Source of the DNA: Triticum aestivum
Lineage: Eukaryota; Streptophyta; Magnoliopsida; Poales; Poaceae
Assembly (NCBI RefSeq): GCF_018294505.1
Contig: NC_057811.1
Coordinates: forward strand, 408,481,452-408,545,451
DNA: 64,000 nt
Direction: 5' to 3'
Part shown: positions 21,554 to 34,090 of the stretch, piece by piece
How the letters are laid out: the number at the start of each line of letters is the position of its first letter
Numbering within the stretch: the stretch's first letter is position 1
The notes under the pieces: generated by a model
What the model saw: only the letters and a program-made list of their open reading frames with translations
What the model was told of the DNA's origin: nothing
The model's database searches: none
Position numbers and translations under genes: made by a program

Positions 21554-23873
21554 TTATGTTTCAAGCTGTAGAATCTGATGGAGCAGTACGATCTTCCCCT
21601 TTTTCCTCCATTGCTCTTGAACAACGAAGAAAATGTCTGATAGTCTGGTTTCAAAACCATTCATATCTTCACGGCATTTGTCAACCACTATTTTTGTTTC
21701 CGACACAATGTCCATTAGGGATTGGACTTGTGTCTGGAGCACATATATATCACTCTGTCTAGCCGGAAGATTTTGTTCAGTAGGCGATTTGGACGAGGTT
21801 ACCTTGACAACCAACCCAGAATTACGCAGGAAGGTGCTTTTTGCACTGTTAGTGGAGAGATACTGACACACTGCAGCAAGAGGTGACATTGTGCCTATGG
21901 TAGCCTCGTCACCTTCAGGTGGTTGTGGCTGTTCAATCATTTGTTCCATAGCTTGCTGAAAGTTTGAACTTGTAGATTAGTGTACTAGATAAGTTACTAA
22001 TGAGACAAAAACAAACAAAGTAGGTTTCACGTTTATACATAACTTATTTTGGTGAACTACTGTAATACATTAGCATGTATTGTAGTGCCAACTACATAAT
22101 AAAATCACTTTCGGAACATATGTCCATGTAGCATGCCTACTGTATTGTCTATTTCCTCACATTTGTTGACATCTAAGGATAAAGAGACATGGTTTAAAGT
22201 AGGATAAAGAGACATCATTCATATCATGGGAAAACAGATATAAAACAAACATGCTATTGTATCATTGTGTGCGCACGTGAACGTCACAACTAGATTACAG
22301 ATCAAGACCAAAAGAATATCCTTCATCTCTTTTAAACCATGTAAGGTGAAATGATACGTTAAGACAACTGTGTATAAAAGTGAACAGAGTAACTGACATT
22401 GGTTGCAAACGAAGCAGTTAAATGAACACATCATAGTACCAATCAGTTCAAAGGCAGGAGGAGTAAGGACTTACAACAGCGGCCTGAACTGGTGTGCTCA
22501 TGCCCTACATCTTGCCGGTGTGGCAATCCTTGAAGATTTGCACTGCATTAGGTTCAGGTTCTTTTTGGTCCGCACGGGTTTTCCTCTGTATTTGGAACAA
22601 GTCAATATGGATACAATAATATGGCACAGGAAAAAGAAGGAAGTAGCAGCTATTTACAAGAGCCTCGCAGTGTGCAATATAGCTACGAGATCCTGTTGTG
22701 TGTTGGAATTTCACTTTAGAACGGTTGGTCTTATTCTTCAAATAGTTAGCCTAGAAGAAGATACACTTGTAAGGCACATACATAAATACAAGTTCAGTAT
22801 GTGGACTGATCAAATACATATACCCTACCTGATACTTTGGATCAGACCAGTGTTTAACAAGGGCTGTCCAGTCTTCATCTGTAATATATTCCACTAGAGA
22901 TGTTTGGGCGATTTCATTGTTAGCCTTGCCTTCAAAGTGAGATTTTCTAAGGTGGTACCGATACTGTCGCAGAGCAGACTGAAAAACATGAGTGCATGCT
23001 TGTTTAGTTGCATCATCTTTCGGATCCAACTTGAACCTCATCTGTTGAAAAAAGAATGTGAGTCTTATTAGGAGGAAGCTAGAAAGTATGGCACAGAGCA
23101 AGACAATATTACAAATTGCGATGAATAACATTACTTATGGATAAATGGTCAAGGAAGGTGTTAAATTGGGTATTGTCTTTCTCATTCCTGTACTGGATCC
23201 ACGTTGGGAGGATACGTGCATGACACCTAACGATAATGGCTGCCTCTGATACTAACTTGGCTGACTCTGTAGCATCATGTGGCCTTTTTAAATCTGCCTC
23301 AAAATGGATCTCCATTCTTCCTCCTTTAGATTTTGTTAATCTGTCAAGCATTATCCCTGATGTCTGTTTCCGCTTGCGCCATGGTGCTAGTTCAACAACG
23401 AATATGGAAAGTGTTAGTGCACATCAAACTGTGGGAGTACATATAAAGGAGCATGCAACTGCAACTTGACTCGGTCAGGTACCATCTTGGTGTTGATGCT
23501 CATGAGTTTCATCTGATCTTGCCAAGTCCTGTTGTGTCAGCAGTGCTTCAGAAGTAGTGTTAGGTGTGAATGCAGCTTGAGAACTGGCCAGTTCCGGAGC
23601 AAATGAACGAGTAACTCGTTGAGATGCTGGTATAGTTGAAGCGGATGCTGCAGCTGGTGGAGCAGGTGATACTGTGTTTGTAGATTTAGCCGGTGGACTT
23701 GGACCTTCTACCGCACTATAAGTACCAGCAGAATCTCGAGAGCAGATCCTTTTCCCTTTCACCCGACGATTAACACCATTCCTTACTATATTCTTTTCCT
23801 TGCTCTTTTTTGACTTCGCCATGTCAAGGCATACCCACAACACAAAAGAATAAAATCGCTCTTCAGAACTCAT
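21554..23873 (-). CDS. CACTA-encoded protein with Transposase_24-like exon (partial gene model)
   Basis: Several exons on the minus strand resemble the second gene of plant CACTA elements. 23475-23873 encodes a basic start (MAKSKKSKEKN) and a Ser/Pro/Ala-rich segment. The exon ending near 23109 carries WRKRKQTSG and LTKSKGGRMEIHFEADLKRP. Exon 22829-23041 has clean AG/GT borders and 71 codons (FKLDPKDDATKQAC, then FQSALRQYRYHLRKSHF, then ITDEDWTALVKHW), the Transposase_24 (Ptta/En/Spm) type. The last exon, 21554-21955, is coiled-coil-like (VLQTQVQSLMDIVSETK). Such proteins are thought to help DNA binding or transposition. Exons between 21956 and 22828 and the start of the gene are uncertain. 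Confidence 0.65.
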
Positions 23874-25440
23874 TGATGCATGATACAGACAAGCAATAAT
23901 TTGATGTAAGACAACCGTATGAGGATGGAATATGTAAGAAAAACAGGACGTCGTGACATATTCACAGCTACGATGTGTAAACTAAGCAGAAGGATTTTCA
24001 AGAAAATAGAAGTAATGCAAGCAAGACACCATATGAAAGATGCAACCAATATCACTCTGCCTAGTTAAAAGTGTCTTGTCATAAGTGGCATTTCGAAAAA
24101 TTAGAAGCAGTACAACATAGAAATCAATGCAAGATGCAACCACTATCAAACTGCCATGTTAAAAGCGTCCAATCATGAGTGACTGATGCGGGATACACAA
24201 CAACAGTACTTTGATGTAAGAACATGGTATGATTGATAGATGCCGTGTATTCTAGACACAAAAAGGCATGTCATATGCACATGTATAACGTATAAACTCA
24301 ACAGGTGCAATTTAATCAAAATATAAGAAATACAGGCTAGACAACATATGCAACATGAAACCAATTATCACACTGTCAACTTAGAGCAAGCACCTGCGAT
24401 GGTGGAGTACGGGAGATGAACTCATCATGTAGACTTGGGACTTCAACTTCATTAGAAGTAGCGGTGGCAAATCTAGAGAGTCTTTGTTTGCGTAGGCCCG
24501 GAGGACCACCAACATCCCGTAACTTACTCTTTTCCTTCCTATTTTCTGATATTGCCTTATGAAGTCAAAACCAAAAGAAGATGAATAAAATTAGCTCTGC
24601 AAAACTGGTTGATGCATGATACAGACGAACACTACTTTGATGTAAGGCAAGTGCAGGATAGGAGGATGGAATATATACAAAAAAAGACAGCATTGCATAT
24701 TCAGACATACGATAGGAGGATGGAATATGTATGAAAAACAGTAAGCAGAAGGCATTTCAACAAAATTAGAAGAAATGAAAGCTAGGCACCATATGAACAT
24801 GCAACCAATATCACTATCAGGTAAAAAGTGTCTCGTCGTAAGTGCCATTTCAAGAAATTAGAAGCAGTACAAGCTAGAAGACAATGCAAGATGCAACCTA
24901 CATCACACTCCCAAGTTAAATGTGTCTTATGGGTAAGTGATCGTTGCAGGTATAAGTTGTAAGCTACGCAGATGCAATTCAAGAAAATCAGAAGCAATGA
25001 AAACTAGACATCATATGGAACACGCAACCACATATAACAGTTCCAAGTTAGAGCAAGCACCTGTGATGGTGGAGTAGGGGAGATGTGCTCATCATGTACA
25101 CGTATGTTCTAGAAACAGGAACACGTGTCATATTCACAGGCATTATGTGTAAAGTAAGCAGATGCAATTCAACAAAGTTAGAAGCAATACAAGCTAGACA
25201 TCATACGCAACATGCAACCACATATAATAGTGCCAAGTTAGAGCAAGCACCTGTGATGGTGGAGTAGGGGAGATGTGCTCATCATCTACACAACTACGTT
25301 GACTGTCCAGCCTTGTGTTGTCTTGCGAATCTTGTTGGCAGGATGGCGGAGTAGAATCTGTAGATACCCTCTGTTTGAGTTGCTCCGAAGGACCACCATC
25401 ATCCACTGTCGGACTAATTTCCTTCAGCTGTATTGATTTT
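23874..25440 (-). repeat. CACTA tandem exon/intron units (left set)
   Basis: Repeating units each hold an exon on the minus strand followed by an intron. Exons lie near 24395-24560 and 25240-25440, with a truncated one near 25050-25090. They share a start like (K)SKxRKEK, a DGGP..Q.KQR core and an end PTPPSQ, followed by a GTGCTTGCTC donor. The intron parts share phrases such as TTGATGCATGATACAGACGAACACTACTTTGATGTAAG and GAAGCAATGCAAGCTAGACA on the plus strand. The unit period is roughly 0.6-0.9 kb. Confidence 0.65.
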
Positions 25441-25828
25441 GCATTGTGAAGTCAAACCGATAAGAAAAAGGAATAAAATTCGCTCTTCAAAACTCATTCA
25501 TGCATGATACAGACAAACACTACTCGGATGAAAGGCAAACACATGATATGAGGATGGAATATGTACGAAAAATAGGACGGCGTGACATATTCACACCTAT
25601 GATGTGGTAACTAAGCAGAAGGCATTTCAACAAATTAGAAGCACTGCAAGCTAGACACCATATGAAAGGTGCAACCAATATCACTCTGCCAAGTTCAAAC
25701 TGTCTAGCGTTTCAACAGTGGCGACTTAAAGGTGCCTTATCATAAGTGACTGATGCGGGATATGCAAGAACAGTAGTCTGATGTAAGAACATGGTGTGAT
25801 CAGATATAGTATGTTCTAGAAACAGGAA

Positions 25829-27412
25829 TGATACATCTCCAACGTATCTATAATTTTTGATTGTTCCATGCCATTATATTATCTGTTTTGGATGTTTAAT
25901 GGGCTTTAATATACCTTTTTATATTATTTTTGGGACTAACCTATTAACCGAAGGCCCAGTGCAAATTGCTTTTTTTTGCCTATTTCAGAGTTTCGCAGAA
26001 AAGGAATATCAAACGGAATCCAAACGGAATGAAACCTTCGTGAGGATCTTTTTTGGAACAAACACAATCCAGGAGACTTGGAGTGGAAGTCAAGGAAGCA
26101 ACGAGGCGGTCACGAGGCAGGAGGGCGCGCCCAGGGGGTAGGCACGCCCCACCCTCGTTCCCCCCTCGTAGCTCCACTGACCAACTTCTTTCGCCTATAT
26201 ATAATCTTATACCCTGAAAACATCTAGGGGAGCCACAAAACCACTTTTCCATCGCCGCAACCTTCTGTACCCGTGAGATCCCATCTTGGGGCCTTTCCGG
26301 CGATCTGCCGGAGGGGGATTCGATCACGGAGGGCTTCTACATCAACACCATAGCCTCTCCGATGATGTGTGAGTAGTTTACCACAAACCTTCGGGTCCAT
26401 AGTTATTAACTAGATGGCTTCTTCTCTCTCTTTGGATCTCAATACAAAGTTCTCCTCGATGTTCTTGGAGATCTAATCGATGTAATACTCTTTTGCGGTG
26501 TGTTTGCCGAGATCCGATGAATTGTGGGTTTATGAACTTGATTATCTATGAATATTATTCGGTTCTTCTCTGAATTCTTATATGCATGATTTGATATCTT
26601 TGCAAGTCTCTTCGAATTACCGGTTTAGTTTGGCCTACTAGATTGATGTTTCTTGCAATGAGAGAAGTGCTTAGCTTTGGGTTTAATCTTGCGGTGCTCG
26701 ATCCCAGTGACAGAAAGGGAACCGACACGTATTGTATTGTTGCCATCGAGGATAAAAAGATGGGGTTTATATCATATTGCTTGAGTTTATCCCTCTACAT
26801 CATGTCATCTTTCCTAATGCGTTACTCCGTTCTTATGAACTTAATACTCTGGTTGCATGCTGGATAGCGGTCGATGTGTGGGGTAATAGTAGTAGATGCA
26901 GAATCGTTTCGGTCTACTTGACACGGATGTGATGCCTATATTCATGATCATTGCCTTAGATATCATCATAACTATGCACTTTTCTATCAATTGCTCGGCA
27001 GTGATTTGTTCACCCACCGTAATATATGCTATCTTGAGAGAAGCCACTAGTGAAACCTATGGCCCCCGGGTCTATTTTACATCATATTAGTTTATCATCA
27101 ACTTGCCAATTTCCGTCGCCGTTTATTTTGTAATCTTTACTTTCCAATCTATACAACAAAAATACCAAAAATATTTATCTTATTATCTTTATCAGATCTC
27201 ACTTTTGCAAGTGGCCGTGAAGGGATTGACAACCCCTTTATCGCGTTGGTTGCAAGGTTCTTGATTGTTTGTGCAGGTACTAGGCGATTTGCGTGTAGTC
27301 TCCTACTAGATTGATACCTTGGTTCTCAAAAACTGAGGGAAATACTTACGCTACTTTGCTGCATCACCCTTTCCTCTTCAAGGGAAAACCAACGCATGCT
27401 AAAGAGGTAGCA
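25829..27412 (+). mobile_element. 5' LTR of an Athila-like gag-pro element
   Basis: Starts TGATACATCTCCAACGTATC inside the CACTA array and ends near GAGGTAGCA about 11 bases before a primer binding site. Length is about 1.58 kb. The text belongs to a very common Triticeae gypsy family (Fatima-like by recollection, name not certain). The partner LTR is 43515-44397. Confidence 0.8.
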
Positions 27413-27423
27413 AGAAGGATTTC

Positions 27424-27441
27424 TGGTGCCGTTGCCGGCGA
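27424..27441 (+). other. degenerate primer binding site
   Basis: TGGTGCCGTTGCCGGCGA resembles the tRNA-Asp type site TGGCGCCGTTGCCGGGGA used by the Athila lineage, with two changes. The second copy at 44409-44426 is unaltered. Confidence 0.65.
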
Positions 27442-27630
27442 GATCTACGCACAAGTCAAGACATACCAAGTACCCATCACAAACTCTTACCCCTCGCATT
27501 ATATTATTTGCCAATTGCCTCTCGTTTTCCTCTCCCCCACTTCACCTTTGCCATTTTATTTGCCCTCTTTCGTCCTCTTCTTTCCGCTTGCTTCTTCTGT
27601 GCTTGTGTGTTGGATTGATTGTTTCTCACG

Positions 27631-29712
27631 ATGGCTCAAGATAATACTAAATTGTGTGACGTTTTCCATACAAACAATAATGATTTTATGAGCACTCCGA
27701 TTGCTCCTATTACCGATGCTGAATCTTGTGAAATTAATGCTCCTTTGTTGAATCTTGTCATGAAAGATCAATTTTCTGGCCTTCCTAGTGAAGATGCCGC
27801 TACCCATCTAAACAACTTCGTTGATTTGTGTGATATGCAAAAGAAGAAAGATGTTGATAATGATATTGTTAAATTGAAGCTATTTCCGTTTTCGTTTAGA
27901 GATCGTGCTAAAACTTGGTTCTCTTCTTTGCCTAAAAATAGTATTGATTCATGGAATAAGTGCAAAGATGCTTTTATCTCTAAGTATTTTCCTCCCGCTA
28001 AGATCATCTCTCTTAGAAACGATATTATGAATTTTAAGCAACTTGATCATGAGCACATTGCACAAGCTTGGGAGAGGATGAAATTAATGATACGTAATTG
28101 CCCTACACATGGTTTGAATTTATGGATGATTATACAAAAAAATTATGCTGGATTGAATTTTGCTTCTAAAAATCTTTTAGATTTAGCCGCGAGAGGCACT
28201 TTTATGGAAATCACTTTAGGAGAAGCTACTAAACTCCTAGATAATATTATGGTTAATTATTCTCAATGGCACACCGAAAGATCCACTAGTAAAAAAGTTC
28301 ATGCTATTGAAGGGATTAATGTTTTGAGTGGAAAGATGGATGAACTTATGAAGTTGTTTGCTAATAAGAGTTTTTCTTCTGATCCTAATGATATGCCTTT
28401 GTCCACTTTGATTGAGAATAATAATGAATCTATGGATGTGAATTTTGTTGGAAGGAACAATTTTGGTAACAACGCGTATAGAGGAAACTTTAATTCTAGG
28501 CTGTTCCCAAGTAGCCCCTCTAATAATTATGGTAATTTCTACAACAACTCTTATGGAAATTTTAATAAGATGACCTCTGATTTTGAGACTAGTGTCAAAG
28601 AATTTATGAATTCGCAAAAGAATTTCAATGCTTTGCTTGAAGAAAAATTGCCTAAGATTGATGAGTTGGCTAGGAACGTGGATAGAACTTCTCTTGATGT
28701 TGATTCTTTGAAATTTAGATCTATTCCACCTAAGCATGATATCAATGAGTCTCTCAAAGCCATGATAATTTTCATTGATGAGTGCAAAGAAAGAACCGCT
28801 AGGATGTGTGCTAAAACATATTGCTTTGTGAAAGCGTGTTCCTCTAATTTTCATGATAATAATGATGAAGATCTAAAAGTGATTGATGTGTATCCTATTA
28901 AATCTTTGTTTTCCAATATGAATCTTGATAAAGATGGGACTGGAGATGAGTCAACTTTAGTTAAAAGGCGTCCCAATGGTTCAGATTTTTTAGATCTTGA
29001 TGCAAAAATTGGTAAAAGTGGGATTGAAGAGGTCAAAACTTTACATAGCAATGAACCCACTATTTTGGATTTCAAGGAGTTTAATTATGATAACTGCTCT
29101 TTGATAGATTGTATTTCCTTGCTGCAATCCGTGTTAAATTCTCCTCATGCTTATAGTCAAAATAAAGCTTTTACCAAACATATCGTTGATTCTTTAATGC
29201 AATCCTATGAAGAAAAGCTTGAATTAGAGGTTTCTATCCCTAGAAAACTTTATGATGACTGGGAACCTACTATTAAAATTAAGATTAAAAATCATGAATG
29301 CTATGCTTTATGTGATTTGCGTGCTAGTGTTTCCACGATTCCAAAAACTTTGTGTGATGTGCTAGGTTTTCGTGAATTTGATGATTGTTCTTTAAATATG
29401 CATCTTGCGGATTGCACCATTAAGAAACCTATGGGAAGGATTAATGACGTTCTTATTGTTGCAAATAGGAATTATGTGCCCGTAGATTTCATTGTTCTGT
29501 ATATAGATTGCAATCCTACATGTCCTATTATTCTTGGTAGACCTTTCCTTAGAACGATTGGTGCAATTATTGATATGAAAGAAGGAAATATTAGATTCCA
29601 ATTTCCATTAAGGAAAGGCATGGAACACTTTCCTAGGAAGAAAATTAAATTACCTTATGAATCTATTATGAGAGCCACTTATGGATTGCATACCAAAGAT
29701 GACAATACCTAG
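27631..29712 (+). CDS. gag-protease polyprotein of the Athila-like element
   Basis: An open frame of 693 codons starting MAQDNTKLCDVF; this ATG is chosen because the aligned second copy has its start at the same place. The gag part includes FSGLPSEDAATHLNNFVDLC and RDRAKTWFSSLPKNSIDSW (retrotransposon gag). The C-terminal part is a retroviral-type aspartic protease: YALCDLRASVSTIP near residue 560 and CPIILGRPFLRTIGAIID near 650. The active-site triplet is D-L-R-A-S where relatives have D-L-G-A-S, so the protease is probably inactive. No reverse transcriptase, RNase H or integrase follows. It can only be moved by a related element in trans. Codon use is AT-rich. Confidence 0.85.
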   Translation: MAQDNTKLCDVFHTNNNDFMSTPIAPITDAESCEINAPLLNLVMKDQFSGLPSEDAATHLNNFVDLCDMQKKKDVDNDIVKLKLFPFSFRDRAKTWFSSLPKNSIDSWNKCKDAFISKYFPPAKIISLRNDIMNFKQLDHEHIAQAWERMKLMIRNCPTHGLNLWMIIQKNYAGLNFASKNLLDLAARGTFMEITLGEATKLLDNIMVNYSQWHTERSTSKKVHAIEGINVLSGKMDELMKLFANKSFSSDPNDMPLSTLIENNNESMDVNFVGRNNFGNNAYRGNFNSRLFPSSPSNNYGNFYNNSYGNFNKMTSDFETSVKEFMNSQKNFNALLEEKLPKIDELARNVDRTSLDVDSLKFRSIPPKHDINESLKAMIIFIDECKERTARMCAKTYCFVKACSSNFHDNNDEDLKVIDVYPIKSLFSNMNLDKDGTGDESTLVKRRPNGSDFLDLDAKIGKSGIEEVKTLHSNEPTILDFKEFNYDNCSLIDCISLLQSVLNSPHAYSQNKAFTKHIVDSLMQSYEEKLELEVSIPRKLYDDWEPTIKIKIKNHECYALCDLRASVSTIPKTLCDVLGFREFDDCSLNMHLADCTIKKPMGRINDVLIVANRNYVPVDFIVLYIDCNPTCPIILGRPFLRTIGAIIDMKEGNIRFQFPLRKGMEHFPRKKIKLPYESIMRATYGLHTKDDNT

Positions 29713-30858
29713 ATCTATTCTTGTTTTTATGCCTAGCTAGGGGCGTTAAACGATAGCGCTTGTTGGGAGGCAACCCAATTATATTTTTGTTCCTTGCTTT
29801 TTGTTCCTGATTAGTAATAAATAATTCATCCAGCCTATGTTTAGATGTGTTTTTATGTTTTAATTAGTGTTAGTGCCAAATAGAACCAATAGGATCTTCT
29901 TGGGTGATAGTTGTTTGATCTTGCTGAAAAAGACAGAAACTTTACGCTCACGAATATAATTGTTAAAATTCACCAGAACGTGATAAAATACCAATTATTT
30001 TTGCAGTAGATCAATATACAAATTATCCAGGTTGTCCTAGTTTTTCAGAATTTTTGGAGTTTCATAAGTATTCGAACAAATCAGATTGCTACAGACTGTT
30101 CGGTTTTTTGACAGATTCTGTTTTTCGTGTGTTGTTTGCTTATTTTAATGAATCTATGGCTAGTATCGGGGGGGGGGGTATGAACCATAGAGAAGTTGGA
30201 ATAAAATAGGTTTAACACCAATATAAAGAAAGAATGAGTTCATTACAGTACCTTAAGGTGGTGGTTTGTTTTCTTATACTAACGGAGCTCATGAGATTTT
30301 CTGTTTGAGTTTTGTGTTGTGAAGTTTTCAAGTTTTTGGGTAAAGATTTGATGGATTATGGAACAAGGAGTGGCAAGAGCCGAAGCTTGGGGATGCCCAA
30401 GGCACCCCAAGGTAAAATTCAAGGACAACCAAAAGCCTAAGCTTGGGGATGCCCCGGAAGGCATCCCCTCTTTCGTCTTCGTCTATCGGTAACTTTACTT
30501 GAGGCTATATTTTTATTCACCACAGGATATGTGTTTTGCTTGGAGTGTCTTGTATGATTTGAGTCTTTGATTTTTAGTTTACCACAATCATCCTTGCTGT
30601 ACACATCTTTTGTGAGAGACACACATGAATCGGAATTTATTAGAATACTCTATGTGCTTCACCTATATCTTTTGAGCTAGATAATTTTGCTCTAGTGCTT
30701 CACTTATACCTTTTTAGAGCACGGTGGTGGTTTTATTTTATAGAAATTATTGATCTCTCATGCTTCACTTATATTATTTTGAGAGTCTTTTAGAACATCA
30801 TGGTAAATTGTTTTGGCTATAAATTTTGTCCATATGATAGGCATCCAAGATGGGTATA
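29713..30858 (+). other. noncoding 3' internal part of the gag-pro element, left portion
   Basis: No pol gene follows the protease. The stretch holds at least two copies of AAGCTTGGGGATGCC (near 30382 and 30438), like the polypurine tract at the end of the element. It is broken at 30858 by the Tekay insertion; 30854-30858 (GTATA) is the target site. Confidence 0.7.
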
Positions 30859-33573
30859 TGTAGCGACCAGACCTCAAATGGTCTGTGCTGCTGTGCACCA
30901 GTGTCATCCCTGGATCAGTAATGCTGACACGCACAGTACAAATGGAGGATTTATAACAGAGTAGCAATCACACACTTATTACATCAAATATCTCCGAAGA
31001 GATTAAGTATGATAATATGGCTTAAGGCCATCTAATACGATAACAGCGGAAGACTTGGAAGATAAGTGAGTCCATCAACTCCAGCGGCATCACTGAGTAT
31101 AAGACCACGACCTAAGGCACCTTACTCGTCGTCTGAAAAGTCTGCAACATGAAACGTTGCAGCCCGAAAACGGGCCAGCACATAGAATATGCTGGCAATG
31201 TAACACATAGAGAATAATGAACAATAATAATGCTATACTACATGCATATATGGCTGGTGGAAAGCTCTATGGTTAAGTTTTGCGAAAAGCCAATTTTTCC
31301 CTACTACAAAGGAATAAATTTTATTTAACTATCATGGTGGTTGTTAAACATTGAGAAGGTACCTCCAACTCAATCCCAATTAAGTGTCATCATTAACCCA
31401 ACAAAATTAATTAAAAGTAACATGGTGATGAGATTCAAATGATAATCCAGGTACTAGATACTCAAGTTGTCCATAACCGGGGACACGGCTAACCATGATT
31501 AGTTTGTACACTCTGCAGAGGTTTGCGCACTTTTCCCCACAAGACTCGATCGCCTCCGTTTTATTCTCGCACTACATGATGTTTGAGAAACGGATGACCG
31601 AGACACAGTCTTTCAGAAACAATCACTCTTTACTCTGGATGGACCGGTACACCTACTTTCCCCTACATCTGCTAGCCCACCTCTTCAAGAGATCTTGTAA
31701 CCTACTCAACTATGCTAGAGCCCATAATAGCTTGTGGCTGCACACGGAAGTTTCTAGCATGAACAATCTTATGATCCCTTTGAGCCTGGGTGGCGGACCT
31801 TATAAAATCAGACAACACTGGGTTCTCCAGGTGCCTCAATCCACCCAGATGTGAGTTTTAGTTGCCACCTTAAGTTGAACCATTAATAAACATCTCACAT
31901 CTGTCATGAATATCTCTCAAACCCAATCCACGTCTACGAGCATAGCATGGCAATAATAATAGCAACGTAGAAGTAACTCCCAAGGGTTTGAATAGAAAAC
32001 AGGTAATAGGTACTACCTCAACTACTTCCCAATACCCACAATTTAATAGATCCTAATCATGCAATGTTTGAGGAATAGATCTAATGCAATAAAACTGGGT
32101 ATGGAAAGGTATGATCAAAGTGTTACTTGCCTTGCTGATGATCCGCAAAACCTAGCGATTCGAAGTAACAAGCGGCACACTCCGGGTACTCTATCGCAAA
32201 CAAACAAGCATACAATCAGTACTCATCTAATGCACAGGTAAAACTCGAATGAAAGATCCAACCAGAAAGTTCAACTTAAGAACTCCGGTTTGCAAAAAGA
32301 ATCAACTCGAAAGAAGCAACGAAAGTCAAACTGCGAAAGAAAGAAGCTTCGTTTACTAATCTGGATCTAGGTCAAATTTTACTGTAGCAAAAACTTGTTT
32401 GAGTAGGTTAAACGGAAAGAGAATTTCGAGACGAAACTCTAGGCGCTTGAATCGCCTGATTCCGATAAACGAGCGAGAAGTTAAACAGAAACGAAGATTC
32501 CATCAGAAATCGAATCTGAGATAATCGCAGAAAAAATCCGCGAAAAAGAAAAACGGACGAACGGTTAAAGAACGGACGTTCGTTAACAGAGAAAAACCGA
32601 CGAACGTGTTCGGTAAAACGAACGGTTCGGTGAACGCTCGCAAAATAACAAAACCGAAAAAAACCGATCTAGGTTTTTTTTAAACGAATGGTTTTTTTTA
32701 AAACAAAAACCGGCGACGAACGAGGCGAGGCAGTACCTCGTCGGGGGCGGCTCCGGCGGGGCTCCGGCGAGGGCGCGGGGTGGCGGCGGGGTGCGGGGCT
32801 CGGGTAGGGCAAGGGGGCGGCTCCGGCGGCGGCAAACGGCGGCGGCGGCGGTGGAGGCAAGTGCGGCGGCGGCGGGCGAGGTGAGGGAGAGAGGGGGGTG
32901 CGGGGGTTTATAAAGGGGGGGGGAGCAGGTTGGAGGAGGGGCAAGCTCCGGCGGCGGCAGCACAGACTCCTGTGTCGCCATGGACACGGCGGCGGCGGCG
33001 CTGCCGTGCGCGAGGAGGAGAGGGCGCGGGGTGGGCCGGCGGCCTGGCGCGGCTGGGCTCGGCCCGGCGGGCGCGCGCGTAGTTTTTTTTTAAATGTTCC
33101 GTGGAAAATAATTCACAGAAAAATAAATAAAAGTCAGAAAAATATAAAATAAATTTTCCCCGTCTAGTTAGAAAATCTAGAATAGGGTGAACATTTTTTA
33201 ACACAAAATAAATATTTTGAAAACATGCAATATTTTTAATGCAATAAAAATTGCAAATAAAATCCAAATAAATTCCAATAAATGATTTTAACATTTTTCC
33301 TCCAGTATTTCAATTGTTTTGGAGAAGTCATATTTTCTCCTCTCATTTATTTTTAAGATGAAATATTTTTCCGGAGAGAAAATAATTAAAACCAAAATCC
33401 TCGTCTTATTATTTGATGAAAATCAAATATGAAAATTCGAGAAAATCCCCAACTCTCTCCGAGGGTCCTTGAGTTGCTTAGGATTTATCGAGGATTTGTC
33501 AAAATGCAATAAAACATGATATGCAATGATGATCTATGTATAACATACCAAATTGAAAATTTGGGATGTTACA
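30859..33573 (-). repeat. Tekay element 3' LTR
   Basis: TGTAGCGACCAGACC to GGGATGTTACA on the plus strand, 2715 bases. A TATA box (CTTTATAAAC on the minus strand, 32907-32914) precedes a GC-rich segment. The polypurine tract lies just inside (33574-33590, AAGGGGGGTAGGTT on the minus strand). Confidence 0.93.
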
Positions 33574-33585
33574 AACCTACCCCCC

Positions 33586-34090
33586 TTAAGATGAATCTCG
33601 CCCTCGAGATTCGGGTTGGCTAGAAAACAGGTGGGAGTGGTCCTTCCGTAGATCTTCCTCTCGCTCCCAGGTGGCTTCATCTTCCGTGTGGTGACTCCAC
33701 TGGACTTTGCAAAACTTGATAACCTTGCTGCGGGTAACTCGGCTGGCATACTCAAGAATCTTAACTGGTTTCTCCTCATAGGTCAAATCACTTTCCAGCT
33801 GAATCGCTTCCAGTGGCACAGTATCTCTCAGTGGTATCTCAGCCATCTCTGCGTGGCACTTCTTCAACTGGGAAACGTGAAATACATCATGAACTCCAGA
33901 CAATCCTTCGGGCAATTCCAGCTTGTAAGGCAACCTCTCCCATACGTTCCAACACTCTGTATGGTCCGATAAAACGGGGCGCTAACTTTCCCTTAACTCC
34001 AAAGCGCTTCACTCCTCGAAGTGGTGATACTCGAAGATACACTCGGTCTCCGACTTCGTGAACTGTCTCCTTTTCGTTTAGAATCAGCAT
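33586..34090 (-). pseudogene. integrase end and chromodomain of Tekay pol, out of frame
   Basis: Two further frames continue the polyprotein. The first (33934 to about 34088) gives [19 protein letters not shown], the GPY/F part of integrase (FIGPYRVLERMGEVA). The second (33586 to about 33930) gives YKLELPEGLSGVHDVFHVSQ and the chromodomain EKPVKILEYASRVTRSK with VQWSHHTEDEATWERE. One extra A near 34075 and one extra T near 33930 separate these from the main frame. The chromodomain normally guides insertion to chromatin with particular histone marks; it cannot be made in frame from this copy. Confidence 0.85.

Noticed and set aside
28237..28854. 205-codon minus-strand frame
   Set aside because: Antisense shadow of the gag-protease gene.
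31495..31854. 119-codon frame repeated at 39682-40014
   Set aside because: It recurs only because both are Tekay LTR copies, and it is on the strand opposite to the element's transcription.
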